From: Vitis vinifera
Lineage: Eukaryota; Streptophyta; Magnoliopsida; Vitales; Vitaceae
Length of the DNA: 64,000 nucleotides
NCBI RefSeq assembly: GCF_030704535.1
Contig: NC_081823.1
Span: forward strand, 2,512,501-2,576,500
Direction: 5' to 3'
Shown: positions 34,715 to 45,046 of the stretch, piece after piece
Layout: the number at the start of each line of letters is the position of its first letter
Position numbering within the stretch: the first letter of the stretch is position 1
Made by a program: the position numbers and the translations under genes
The notes under the pieces: model-generated
The model's database searches: none
What the model was told of the DNA's origin: nothing
Seen by the model: only the letters and a program-made list of their open reading frames with translations

Positions 34715-37700
34715 TTATTGATAGTACTGCTTTAAATTGGACACATTCCATGGTCTGAGTAACGGAGTGCCATCTAGCTTTTGTAAATGACAGACTCCAT
34801 TTTCGTTTGCCTTAGACACTATGTAGGGTCCTTCCCAATTGGCTTGGAACTTTCCTGCGCCTACTTCAGCAGTATTTTCAAAAACTTTTCTAAGTACTAG
34901 CGTACCATTTTTGAAGTTTCTGGGCTTGACTTTTTTATTGTAATGCGCTGATGCCCTTTGTTGATAATCTGCCATCCGGATGGCCGCGCTTTCTCTGACT
35001 TCGTCTGCCCAGTCCAAATTTCTTCATAGTTTTGTGTTGGCATCTTCTTGTTTTGCTGCATCGGTCCGGATAGTAGGAAGACCTATTTCAGTGGGAATGA
35101 CTGCGTCCATTCCATATGTGAGGGCGAAAGGAGTGTTTCCTGTCGGCCGTCCGGGTGTGGTTCGATAGGCCCACAGGACGCCGGGTAGCTCTTCCACCCA
35201 CTTCCCTTTGGCTTGTTCAAGCCTTTTCTTTAAGGCATTGATTAGAGTTTTGTTTGTGGCTTCCGCTTGCCCATTGCTTTGAGGATAACGTGGCGTGGAG
35301 TATGAATTCCGGATATTCAATTCCGAACAGAAATTCCTGAATGCAATGCTGTCAAATTGTGGACAATTGTCAGCTATGATGATTTGGGGAATTCCAAAGC
35401 GGCAAACAATGTTCTTCCATACAAATTTGGTGACATCTTTATCTTTGATGCTTGCATATGCTTCAGCTTCTACCCATTTACTGAAATAATCAGTGGCGAC
35501 AAGGAGGAATTTCTTCTGGGCAGGTGCTGCTGGGAGGGGTCCCACTATGTCCATGCCCCACTGCGCGAAAGGCCATGGGCTTGAGACCGATTTCAATGCT
35601 GCTGATGGCACATGTGGAATGGGAGCGTATCTTTGACATTTGTCACACTTTTGGACATATGCTGCTGCGTCTTTCTTCATTGTTGGCCAATAGTATCCTT
35701 GTGAATGAGCTCTATGTGCCAGGGATCGTCCTCCCGTATGATTTCCGCATATTCCCTCATGTAATTCAGCTAGCACATACTGGGCTTCTGAATGCCCAAG
35801 ACAGCGAAGATAAGGCCCTGTGAAAGATCGTTTGTACAGGTGTCCCCCGATCAGGGTGAAACGAGCAGCTTGCACTCGAATTTTGTGTGCTTGTTTAGGA
35901 TCTTCGGGTAAAGTGTCTGCCCGGAGATATTCTGCAATATTATGCGTCCATTCTTGATCATCCGTTTGGTTTGCCTCAATGGTGTTGCAAGTGGAATCTT
36001 CTGTGACAGAGGGATTGGCTTGCACATGTATGGGCAGTAGAATGGCTTTTTTGATAGGGAGGGAGGCAGCTATGCCGGCCAAAGCGTCAGCGTGCCTATT
36101 GTCAGCTCGCCTAATTTTTTCGATTGTCCACTCGGTGAATTGCTGTAAGGTGCTTCTTACTTTGGCCAAGTATCGCGCCATGCGTGCGTCCTTAGCCTCA
36201 TATTCTTTCTGGACGTGCCTTACCACTAGTTGCGAGTCGCTATAGATCCGGAGTTTGGAGACGGATAGAGCAAGGGCGAGGTCCAATCCGGACAGGATGG
36301 CCTTGTATTCTGCTTCATTGTTAGACGCGGAGAATCCCAACTGGATGGCTTGCTCCAGATGTTCCCCAGTTGGGGACTGTAGTAAGAGCCCAACTCCAGA
36401 GCCTGATGAGTGTGAGGCTCCGTCAACTCGTAGTGTCCACCACTCCTGTTCACTTGATTCGTGGTGCTGGTTGGGTCTTCGTGAATATTCGAGCACAAAG
36501 TCGGCCATTACTTGGCCTTTTTTGGATAATCTGGGTTGGAATTCGATTCCAAATTCGCTCAATTCGATGGCCCATTGTAGCATTCGCCCAGTTAAATCTG
36601 GTTTGTGCAGAATGCTACGAAGGGGTTGGTCGGTCAGTACAATCACTGGGTGGGCTTGAAAATAGGGGCGGAGCTTTTGGGCAGCACTTCGAAGAGTTAA
36701 GGCTGTTAGCTCCATTTTTTAATACCTGGTTTCTACATCTGCCAATGCCCTGCTGACATAGTAGACAGGTTTCTGCTCCTTTGGTGAAGGGCAGCGGAAT
36801 AGAACGGCGCTGATTGCCCATTCTGAGACAGCCAGATACATGTATAGCTTCTCCTTTGGGATGGGGCTGCTCAAGATGGGTGGATGCATAAGACAATGTT
36901 TAATTCTTTCCAACGCGTTTTGGCAATTGTCCGTCCACCCATGCGTTCCAGCTTTTCGTATCGCCAAGAAGAAGGGTCGCAACTCATCAGTGAAGCGGGC
37001 TATGAAACGTCCTAACGCAACGAGCTTGCCTGTGAGGCGTTGTAACTCCTTTTTGTTCCTGGGAGGAGGTGTCTCCATGACTGCTTTGACTTGATCCGGG
37101 CTGACTTCTATGCCTCTTTGGCTGACCATAAATCCCAAAAATTTGCCAGCACTCACGCCAAAGGCGCATTTAGAAGGATTTAGCTTCATGCCATACCTTC
37201 GCAAGAGATGAAAAACTTCTTGTAAGTGAAGATCATGCTGCTCTCGGGTTTTGCTTTTAACCACAATGTCATCAATATACACTTCTACCGTGTGGCCTAT
37301 TAGAGGTTTGAAGATTTTAGTCATTAATCTCTGATAAGTGGCGTCAACATTCTTGAGTCCGAATGGCATGACTTTGTAGCAGTAGAGGCCATGTGGTGTT
37401 ATGAATGCTGTCTTTTCTTCGTCATCCGGAGACATGGGAATCTGGTGATATCCGGAGAAGGCATCCAAGAAAGAGAGCATTCCTTGCCCGGAAGTGGAAT
37501 CCACAATTTGATCTATTCGTGGTAAGGGAAAACTGTCTTTTGGACATGCGTTATTGAGATTGGTGTAATCAACACAGACTCGCCATTTGCCTTCTTTCTT
37601 TGGTACCACCACTACATTTGCCAACCAATCCGGATAAGATACTTCTCTGATGAATCCGGCTTCCAGCAATTTGTCAATTTCATTTTGGATAACTTTTTGT

Positions 37701-37975
37701 CTATCCGGATGAAAGCGTCTAATCTTCTGTCGAACGGGTCTGGCTGCTGGAAAGATGTTAAGCTTGTGAGAGGCAATAGAGGGATGAATTCCCTTCATGT
37801 CCGAATGTGTCCATGCGAAGATGTCATGGTTGTTTTGAAGGATATTTTGTATGCTCTGAGTTTCCTCTTGTGTCATGAGGGAACTGATGTTTGTGAGGTG
37901 ATCATTCTCTTCTGAGATTTGGATTGTTTGTAAGGGATCTGCTGCCGGGGGATCCTTGTCCGCCGGACTCAATAA
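34715..37975 (-). mobile_element. pol region of the Tat element (RT, RNase H, integrase)
   Basis: The reverse transcriptase shows KDSFPLPRIDQIVDSTSGQG, FSGYHQIPM, the catalytic YIDDIVV and LGFMVSQRGIEVSPDQVKA. RNase H shows LRVDGASHSSGSGVGLLLQS and LRIYSDSQLVVRHVQ. Integrase shows the HHCC zinc segment (GNHTGGRSLAHR, then CDKCQRYAP), the core WGMDIVGPLP and RFGIPQIIIADN, and a C-terminal part with NWEGPYIVSKAN. Order RT-RH-INT fits Ty3/gypsy. Part of a fossil element. Confidence 0.9.
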
Positions 37976-37978
37976 TTG

Positions 37979-40264
37979 CTATTGGTCATGCGTATGGCTG
38001 GGCTCAGGGGGGGATGCATCCTCCTGGCTAGTTCCCGCTTCTCGTGCTATTTGATAGCACTGTCGAGCGGCCAACTGGCTGCCATATAAGTCAGTTTGCC
38101 ATTCGTTGGTGAGGAAACTCACCATTTGATGATATGTGGAAGGGATGGCTTTCATGTAATGAAGCCATGTGCGTCCCAAGATAACATTGAAGGGTGATAA
38201 CTCTTGTACCACTGAGAATTGCACGTTGAGAGTGACTGGGCCAGCTTGGACCGGCAGTATAATGTCTCCTAAGGATGTGGTTGATGACCCGTTGAATCCG
38301 GATAAGATTCGTCCGGGGTTTTCGAGACCTGCGAGACTATGTCCCATATGGCCAACGACTGATGCTTGCACCAGATCAGCTGAATTGCCTGGGTCGACCA
38401 AGATACGTCTTACATCGAAATCTCCTATTTCTAGGGAGAGGATGAGGGCGTCGCGATGTGGCTGTAGCGTCCGAGTGGGATCTACTGGTGGGAAAATGAT
38501 TGTCCCATCTATGGGGCGAGGGCCCTCTCCAGTGAGACCCGGCCGGATGGAATTAATGCGTTCGCGTATTAACGCGGCTCGCAGCAATTTCTGCCTTTTC
38601 CGCCTGGAATCGTATTCCTCGTCAGATGGGCCCCCGTTGATATAGTTTATGACAGCCTTGGGGGCGACTGGGGCCCTCGGGGCCCCAGAGTTATGATGTT
38701 GAGATGCGTCCCTTCCTCCAGTATCTGAGCGGAGGTATTGTTTTAAATGTCCTGCTTTGATGAGCCTTTCAACTAGATACTGGAGGGACCGACATGTCTC
38801 TGTTGTATGACCATGGTCTTTGTGGAAGGCGCATTTCTTGCTGCGGTCTCTTATGGATGGGTTCGTTTCGAGGGGTTTAGGCCACCTGAAGTCGGACAAC
38901 CCCTGGATCATTGGGAGAAGTTTTTCATATGATACAGATAGGAGTGTGATGGGCGGCCTATCCGGACGACTCGGCCCGTCCTGCCTTCGGTCAACTGGTT
39001 TTGGCCGATCCGGAGGTTTGGCATGTCTGTCCGCGTTATCTCTAGAAGCCCGTCCGGCAACCAAAACTTGCTGAGTGGCTGCACGTACGTCATCTTCAAG
39101 CATTGAATATTTGTTAGCACGTCTGAACAAATCGTCCATCGTTGTAGGAGGCTTTTTGGCCAGCGATTCGAAAAATGGAGTGCCTGGACAGATGCTTCTC
39201 TTGAAGATCTGTAGGACAACATCCATGCTGCAAACCTCTATTTGGAGTACGGCTTGGCCAAATCGTTTCACAAATTCCCTCAAGGATTCGTTGTCTCTCA
39301 TTTTTATGTTCTGGAGGGTGCTGATATTCTGCTTGTGTCGAGCGGAGCACAAGTACTGTCCCACGAATGCTTCAGAGAGGTCCCTGAAATTGTCAACAGA
39401 GTTAGGAGGTAGGCGATGAAACCATGAGAGGGCCTGCCCTTGAAGGCTGGCGGGGAATACTTTGCATAGCAATGCATCGTTGCCAATATCGAGCGTCATG
39501 AGCTGTCGATAGTGCATGATGTGATCAAAGGGATCGTTGGTCCCATCGTATGTGGAAAACTTTGGTACGAGGAATCCCCTTGGGGGCTCGTAATGGGTGA
39601 TATGAGAGCAAAAGGGTGTGGAGAGCATGTCATCCAGCCTTTTGCTGATGGAGCCAATGGGTGGCTCGTTTGGGAGGTTTCTCCCAGCTGGTCGTTCCGC
39701 TAGGTGTGAGTGAACGTTCCGCATCGCTGGGGTGACCATGGGGTCACGATGCGGAGGTACGTTCTGCACCATGGGAGCGATCATAGGATCGGGGTGTGGT
39801 ACCCGGGTTGTGGCTACTGGTGGCCTTGATCTCCCAAGCTCTTGTGGGCCTAGTCTTGCGCGCATAGAACTTGACAACTGTGATTTTCTATCACGTTGTC
39901 TTTTTGCTGAAAAATTAGTGGAATCTGAGCTTTCCTCAAGGGGAGCTCGAGGCATGGGTGTGCGTGGCTCATGGGGCCTTGCGTTGTATGCTCCTGGGAC
40001 AGCTCTTGTTGACCCAAGATATATTGATTCTGGCTCTAGCCTTGAGTTTGCCACCTGGCCTCTTGAACGCTGACGATGAGGAGGACCTGACGTTGAGGCT
40101 TGAATGCGTAACACAGCGTTTTCTTCCCTTAATCTCTCCGTCTCCTGGAGGAGAACTCTTAGCTGTTTTTCGCTCGCCAACTGTCTTTTTTCGATGGCCT
40201 GACGCCATTCGTGATTATCTTCCTCCTCTCTACCAGATGATCGACTTTGGGAAGGTGTGGCCAT
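37979..40264 (-). mobile_element. gag (with protease-like end) of the Tat element
   Basis: About 760 residues. A charged N-terminal region (EKRQLASEKQLRVLLQETER) precedes the gypsy capsid domain (DPFDHIMHYRQLM, LQGQALSWFHRLPP, FVGQYLCSARHKQ, ESLREFVKRF). A zinc-knuckle-like segment CAFHKDHGHTTETCRSLQYL follows, and a protease-like stretch (RRILVDPGNSADLV, then VILGRTWLH) lies near the C-terminus. It starts about 57 bp after the LTR edge. Confidence 0.88.
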
Positions 40265-40300
40265 CTTTGCTAGTGACTGAATAAAAAATAAAAAATAAAG

Positions 40301-40319
40301 ATTCCCACAGACGGCGCCA
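40301..40319 (-). other. Primer-binding site
   Basis: Minus strand reads TGGCGCCGTCTGTGGGAAT one base inside the LTR. The first nine bases match the complement of the 3' end of plant tRNA-Asp, the primer typical for Tat-type elements. Confidence 0.75.
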
Positions 40320-40320
40320 A

Positions 40321-41124
40321 TGTTGTCACCTCGCGTATCCTGTGGTCCACGTTGCTGCTAGATGGATGGACACGCGATTCTCAACACATAAAGGGTTCTT
40401 GATTCAGCGGTTGTACCTACAAAAGGCATCCGGACAGGGTGTCCGGACACACCCTCCGATGGTTTTGTTAGCCATGGTAAGAGAGAGAGATATAAATCAG
40501 TTGGCCTTTTACTAGGTCTCAAGAGATTACCAGGGGATCCCTTTCTTCTTCGTGTGAAGGCATATATATACAGCTTCAGGGGTACTGCTCCTTTCATTAA
40601 TGGTGAGGAGATATTTTATGTTGTGATGATGATAATAGGTGTCAGTAGGAACACTATCATCCTACGAATGGCTGTCAGAGACCATGGTAGGTGATGCGGC
40701 TGTCAGAGATCGTGGGAAGTGATTATGTAGAATGATCGTGGGAAGTGACTTGCTGTCACTTCCTCTTGTCTTCTCACTCTGCAGGTGATGGGATGTGGGC
40801 CATGGTTGCTTGTTGTGATTGCGTGTAAGACTTGCTTTACTTTAATTGACCATCCAGACGATTTATATCCGGATGGCTCATGCTGATTATCCGGATGTGT
40901 TGTGGAGACTATCCGGATGTCTACGCTCTGCCAGCGTCGTTTGCTCTTCCTTGGATAGGAGAAGCTGAAACGTCGTTTGCCTTTCCTTGAGGCGGTCCGG
41001 ATAGGATAACTGCACCATGCATATCCTTAGGGGAATCCAGATGATGATGGTCCGGCTGATAACACGTGCCACGCGTCACTATGAGCTGCGTGCCACGTGT
41101 TTCCCAAGGGGAGGGGTCCCTACA
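40321..41124 (-). repeat. LTR of the Tat element (5' LTR in element orientation)
   Basis: 804 bp, same length as its partner with about seven differences. Its right edge meets GATTT, the target duplication, inside the MATE pseudogene region. Confidence 0.95.
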
Positions 41125-42234
41125 GATTTGGGTCATTGTTGGATTGCATATGCTTTGGTTCATTGGACTGCTCTTGGCTACAAGGGAGCCCCACTGGCAG
41201 CTTCCATTTCACTCTGGCTGTCGACCATTATGCTCGTTGTTTATGTGAAGTATGCCAAGAGATTTGGGGATACATGGAAAGGGTTTTCATCTGAATCATT
41301 CAGTCACATTCCCTCAAACTTGAAATTGGCACTGCCCTCTGCTGCAATGGTGTGGTAAGTGTTGACTTATTTTTTTGGGTGATGCTTAAAACCCCACATT
41401 TTTCCACAAAAATGAGTCATAGATCTTACTGTGTTCTCCCAGTCTGGAGTACTGGGCATTTGAGATTTTGGTTTTGCTAGCTGGGTTGATGCCTAATTCA
41501 GAAACAACCACTTCATTAATAGCAATGTGGTAAGTTTCAGTCTCTGTGTTTTTTCCTTCCTGGTTTGTAACTGTTCCAACCTGCTCAAAATATTCAAGCC
41601 TGTTAGTCTTTCTGATCCGAATCTTTCAGTGTGAACACAGGAGCTATAGCATTCATGATTGCTTATGGTCTCAGTGCAGCAGCAAGGTCAGTCCGGCAGT
41701 AGAATCATATATGAGATTCTTTCTGATTCCCTTTTTCATAATTCATCTCATTGAATAAAACCAACTTGCTGTAAGCCTGCAACAGCACAAGGGTGTCAAA
41801 TGAACTGGGAGCAGGCAATCTGGACCGAGCCAAGCACGCCATGGCAGTGACTCTCAAGATCACCGACTGTCTTGCTTTGCAGTTGTTCTACTCCTAGCCC
41901 TTTACCACAATATCTGGGCTAGCTTTTTCAGTGATAGCACTGTCATAATAAAGGATTATGCTTACATGGCACCCCTGCTTGTAGCCTCAATACTATTAGA
42001 CAGTACACAAGGTGTCCTTTCATGTATTAATGATCCCTATCCTCCACATCGATCACTATTTATATCTCCATTTTGCTTGGATGTGACTGATTTTTGTTGG
42101 TCCATGGGTGGTAAGACCGTAAGAGGATGTGGCTGGCAGCATATGGCCAACTTGGCTACGTTCTATTTGATCGGCAATGGCATGCCCATCGCAGTACTCC
42201 TCGCCTTTAAATTGAAACTATATGCTAAGGTAAC

Positions 42235-43069
42235 CATGGAGGAAAATATCGTGTATTGGAGGGTATCAATATCAATACGATATTTCATGGAGAAATATCG
42301 GTTTCGGGAGAAATTCCAAAAAATTGATTAGCGATTTTTCTCGGGTCAACAGTAGTCAAACGCGCTACAGTGCCTGAAAAAAGGTCCTTCCTTTTGGTGC
42401 TGAGGAGATTTGAACCCCAAACCTTTGGGGTTCAACCCATACCCACTTACCATCCGGGCAAACTTACCCTTATTATATAATATGCACTAAATATATATAG
42501 TTAAACTCATTATATAAATAAAATATTAAAAAAATATTTTAAAGAGCAAACTAATTATAATTATTTTATAATTAAATGCAAAATTTTCTTTTAATTGATT
42601 ACCAAAAATATAAAAACTATATAATTTTTTTCATAATGTTTTTAATATCATTAATAATTAATTAAAAATTTAAAAATTATACATATATCATAATTTATTT
42701 TATATTGTTTAATAAAATTGAATTAAATGGATCATAATTTTAATATTAATATATATTTTAAAATTAGACATATTACAATCAAATATCATAATATTAGATG
42801 TAATTTAATAATAAATATACACTTATAAAATTTATATTTTTATCGATACATATAATATTATTATCAAATATGATAAATCATATTATACATATATCAAATT
42901 ATTTAATAAAACAACTTAAAAATATCATTATACTTCTAATTACATTTTTATAAAGTTTTTCTTATATTTTTATAAATTTCGATCAATTTTAGGCTTATCG
43001 ATATTTTTTTTCAAAATATCTGTCGATATATCTCCAATATATCCGTGATTACTGATATTTTCATCCTTG
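42235..43069. mobile_element. 835-bp TIR element in intron of MATE copy 1
   Basis: Absent from the same intron in copy 2, where CTAAGGTAACACAG is continuous. Flanked by AAGGTAAC on both sides (42227-42234 and 43070-43077). Ends CATGGAGGAAAATATC and, in reverse complement, CAAGGATGAAAATATC: 14 of 16 match. The 8-bp duplication fits hAT; a ninth mismatched base would fit Mutator. No coding capacity; very AT-rich core. Confidence 0.8.
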
Positions 43070-43277
43070 AAGGTAACACAAATATTGTTAACAATCTGAC
43101 TTGAATCAATCCAAATTAACATCAATGCCAAGTTTTTATGACTCTCTTGTGTTGACATAGGGCTCGTGGACAGGATTGATTTGTGGCCTCTCATGCCAGG
43201 CTGCAAGTTTGTTGTTCATAACACTATGTACCAAATGGACAAGACTAGAGCTCTCTATGAGCCTGCGAAAAAAAAGG

Positions 43278-43492
43278 GGGAAACTTGTGTTTTGATGGGA
43301 CCATTTGGGAAATAGATCAATAAACTTTGACATGGAGACCCGAAGGGCAATCTCAGCACAAAAAATGAAGCCGACTCAAAGTGTATAAAAACAATATTAC
43401 TTTCCATATTAAAAGCTGGTTATCATATTTCATAAAATTGAGTTTGAAAAATCATATATTTCCCAAATGGCCCATCAAAACACAAGTTTCCC
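43278..43492. mobile_element. 215-bp MITE in last exon of MATE copy 1
   Basis: Ends GGGAAACTTGTGTTTTGATG and the reverse complement of the right end are identical for 22 bp and then continue CCATTTGGGAAATA after one extra base, a near-perfect 37-bp inverted repeat. It is absent from copies 2 and 3. It separates the last coding residues (SLRKK) from the former stop and 3' UTR. Target duplication unclear because the flanks are A and G runs. Confidence 0.8.
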
Positions 43493-43540
43493 AAAATGGG
43501 GAGGTGATTAATTGATTGGTGGATATAAACCAAACAAAGG

Positions 43541-45046
43541 CTAGTGACAGTTCTCTGTTGAGAAACATGGTTACTTTTGGCAATTATAACAAAAAGGTCA
43601 TTTGATTTTTTTTAAAGAATTACCTATTATTCTACGGTCTAATGAGATTTTGAAGTTATATTTCATCCTGAATGAAACTATAAAAATTTGAGAATCACTC
43701 GGTTTTCACAATACAAATTCCTAAATTTTCGTTTTCAAAAAAAAAAAAAAATCAAATAAAAAAACCTTTCTTACAAAATCGAATTCTTTCGATTAAAAGA
43801 GTTTTTTTCTTTATGATATATAGTAGCAGTTTCTAGGTAGTTTTAACTCTCATAATTGTTCATATTCCTCATTTTATTGGATCAGGTTGGATCAAATGTT
43901 GCCCTTAAAAACATTTATAATAAAAACATAATAGATTAAATTACTCATAAGTAGACTTTTGCTATCAAATAAGTTCTTCTTTATTAGTTTATCCCGTGAA
44001 ATATGAATTTGGATCATTTTATAAAATTAAAATATTTATCTATGATTATATAATTTTTTTTTTAAAAAATTATTAGAGTGAAAATTACAATTAAATTATT
44101 TTGATTATGTCACTAAATTGAATGGGTCACTTTGTTTGCTTTTAATGTAAAACAGATACATTCCAAATTTTGGATAAGGACTTGCTCTTTATAAGCTTGT
44201 TGCCCCATGAGTTTTTATTTTGACTCTTTTGTCCCAAGAAAGCCCCACTCAGAAGAGATGGTGGTGGACCGGGTGTGATCAAATCACACAAGACTCCCAA
44301 ATTTTTGGTCAATGCTTTTTAAAATAGTTGTAAAAAATAATTTTTGAAAATGGTTTTTAATTATTTTTGTAAATATTTGTTTTGAAAACTCAAATAAAAA
44401 AAAAATTAATATGTAGAATCAGGGACGAAAATGCCCTCCAAAGTCATAGCCATGGCTTAGTCAAATCCCATTTCTTAAGTTTTTTATATACTCAATAGTT
44501 TGTCATAGCCCATGACTTCAGTGCGATTGATTATAGCCCATGGTTTGACTTGTTGAATAATATTTTTGGTTCTGAAATAAATCCCTCATGAATGCAATCT
44601 CAGGCTATTTATTTTTCTGTTTATTCTCTGCCTTAAAGCAAAATACCAGAAACCAGAAACCCAAAAACTTCCACCACACAATCAGATTACTTTGTACACG
44701 ATTATCAGCTGGCTTTAAATTATGGCTCTCCCTCCTGTCCTCTTTTGCCAGTTGCTTTTCTTTTGAATTGTTTTTTGGGTACACTCCCATATGAGACGAA
44801 AGCATGTTTATAGCTTGAAGCACGTTTTGGAGTCGAGGTGGATCTTTTGACTAGTAGTTAATGGATTGTTTGAAAATTAGGTATAGGTTTTTCTATCCAT
44901 ACATAGAGCAATCGAGTATTTTGAGATATTATTATGTCATTCACCTTGCGGGAAACCCAAGGGAGAGGAGTGGAGGAAGTAGCAGACGAGGACTTGCAGA
45001 AGTAGAGGAAGAGGAAGAGGAAGAGGAAGAATAAATATATATTGAT
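43541..45046. other. Intergenic/upstream region of MATE copy 2
   Basis: Contains the segment shared with 30.24-30.66 kb. A stretch at about 44210-44300 (CCCCACTCAGAAGAGATG, then GTGTGATCAAATCACA) resembles 47720-47790 upstream of copy 3, so the promoters were duplicated with the genes. A purine-rich GGAAGA repeat lies just before the copy 2 start (about 45000-45030). Confidence 0.5.

Larger units (their letters stand above)
30659..41124 (-). mobile_element. Ty3/gypsy LTR retrotransposon, Tat type, nearly whole
   Basis: Two 804-bp LTRs (30659-31462 and 40321-41124), TG...CA ends, and a 5-bp target duplication GATTT on both sides (30654-30658 and 41125-41129). The element reads on the minus strand: primer-binding site, gag, then pol in the order protease, reverse transcriptase, RNase H, integrase, and a polypurine tract. 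Between pol and the 3' LTR, about 3.2 kb holds a gene on the opposite strand, a hallmark of the Tat lineage. I count about 7 differences between LTRs (about 0.9%), which at 1.3e-8 substitutions per site per year suggests roughly 0.3 million years. It looks nearly whole, with only a few breaks. It inserted beside a MATE gene already truncated at its 5' end. Confidence 0.92.
41125..43540 (+). pseudogene. MATE transporter copy 1 (ALF5/DTX19-like), 5'-truncated pseudogene
   Basis: Begins in the middle of the second coding exon ([20 protein letters not shown]), with no exon 1 and no start. Exons that parallel copy 2: about 41142-41354, 41443-41529, 41630-41686, 41786-42022, about 42101-42231, and a last one near 43161-43277. 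Lesions include loss of one base after AVTLKI (41.88 kb), a changed donor (CAT then GT, 42022) and acceptor (CCATGG) around the next intron, loss of a few bases in CGCCATGTACATCAA, an 835-bp transposon in the following intron and a 215-bp MITE in the last exon. The 5' truncation predates the Tat element: the sequence left of the element continues a copy of the 43.6-44.0 kb upstream DNA and is joined to the MATE body just right of the element. Confidence 0.88.

Noticed and set aside
42380-42470. Possible tRNA-like text (GATTTGAACCCCAAACC)
   Set aside because: No cloverleaf can be drawn; it sits inside the 835-bp transposon.
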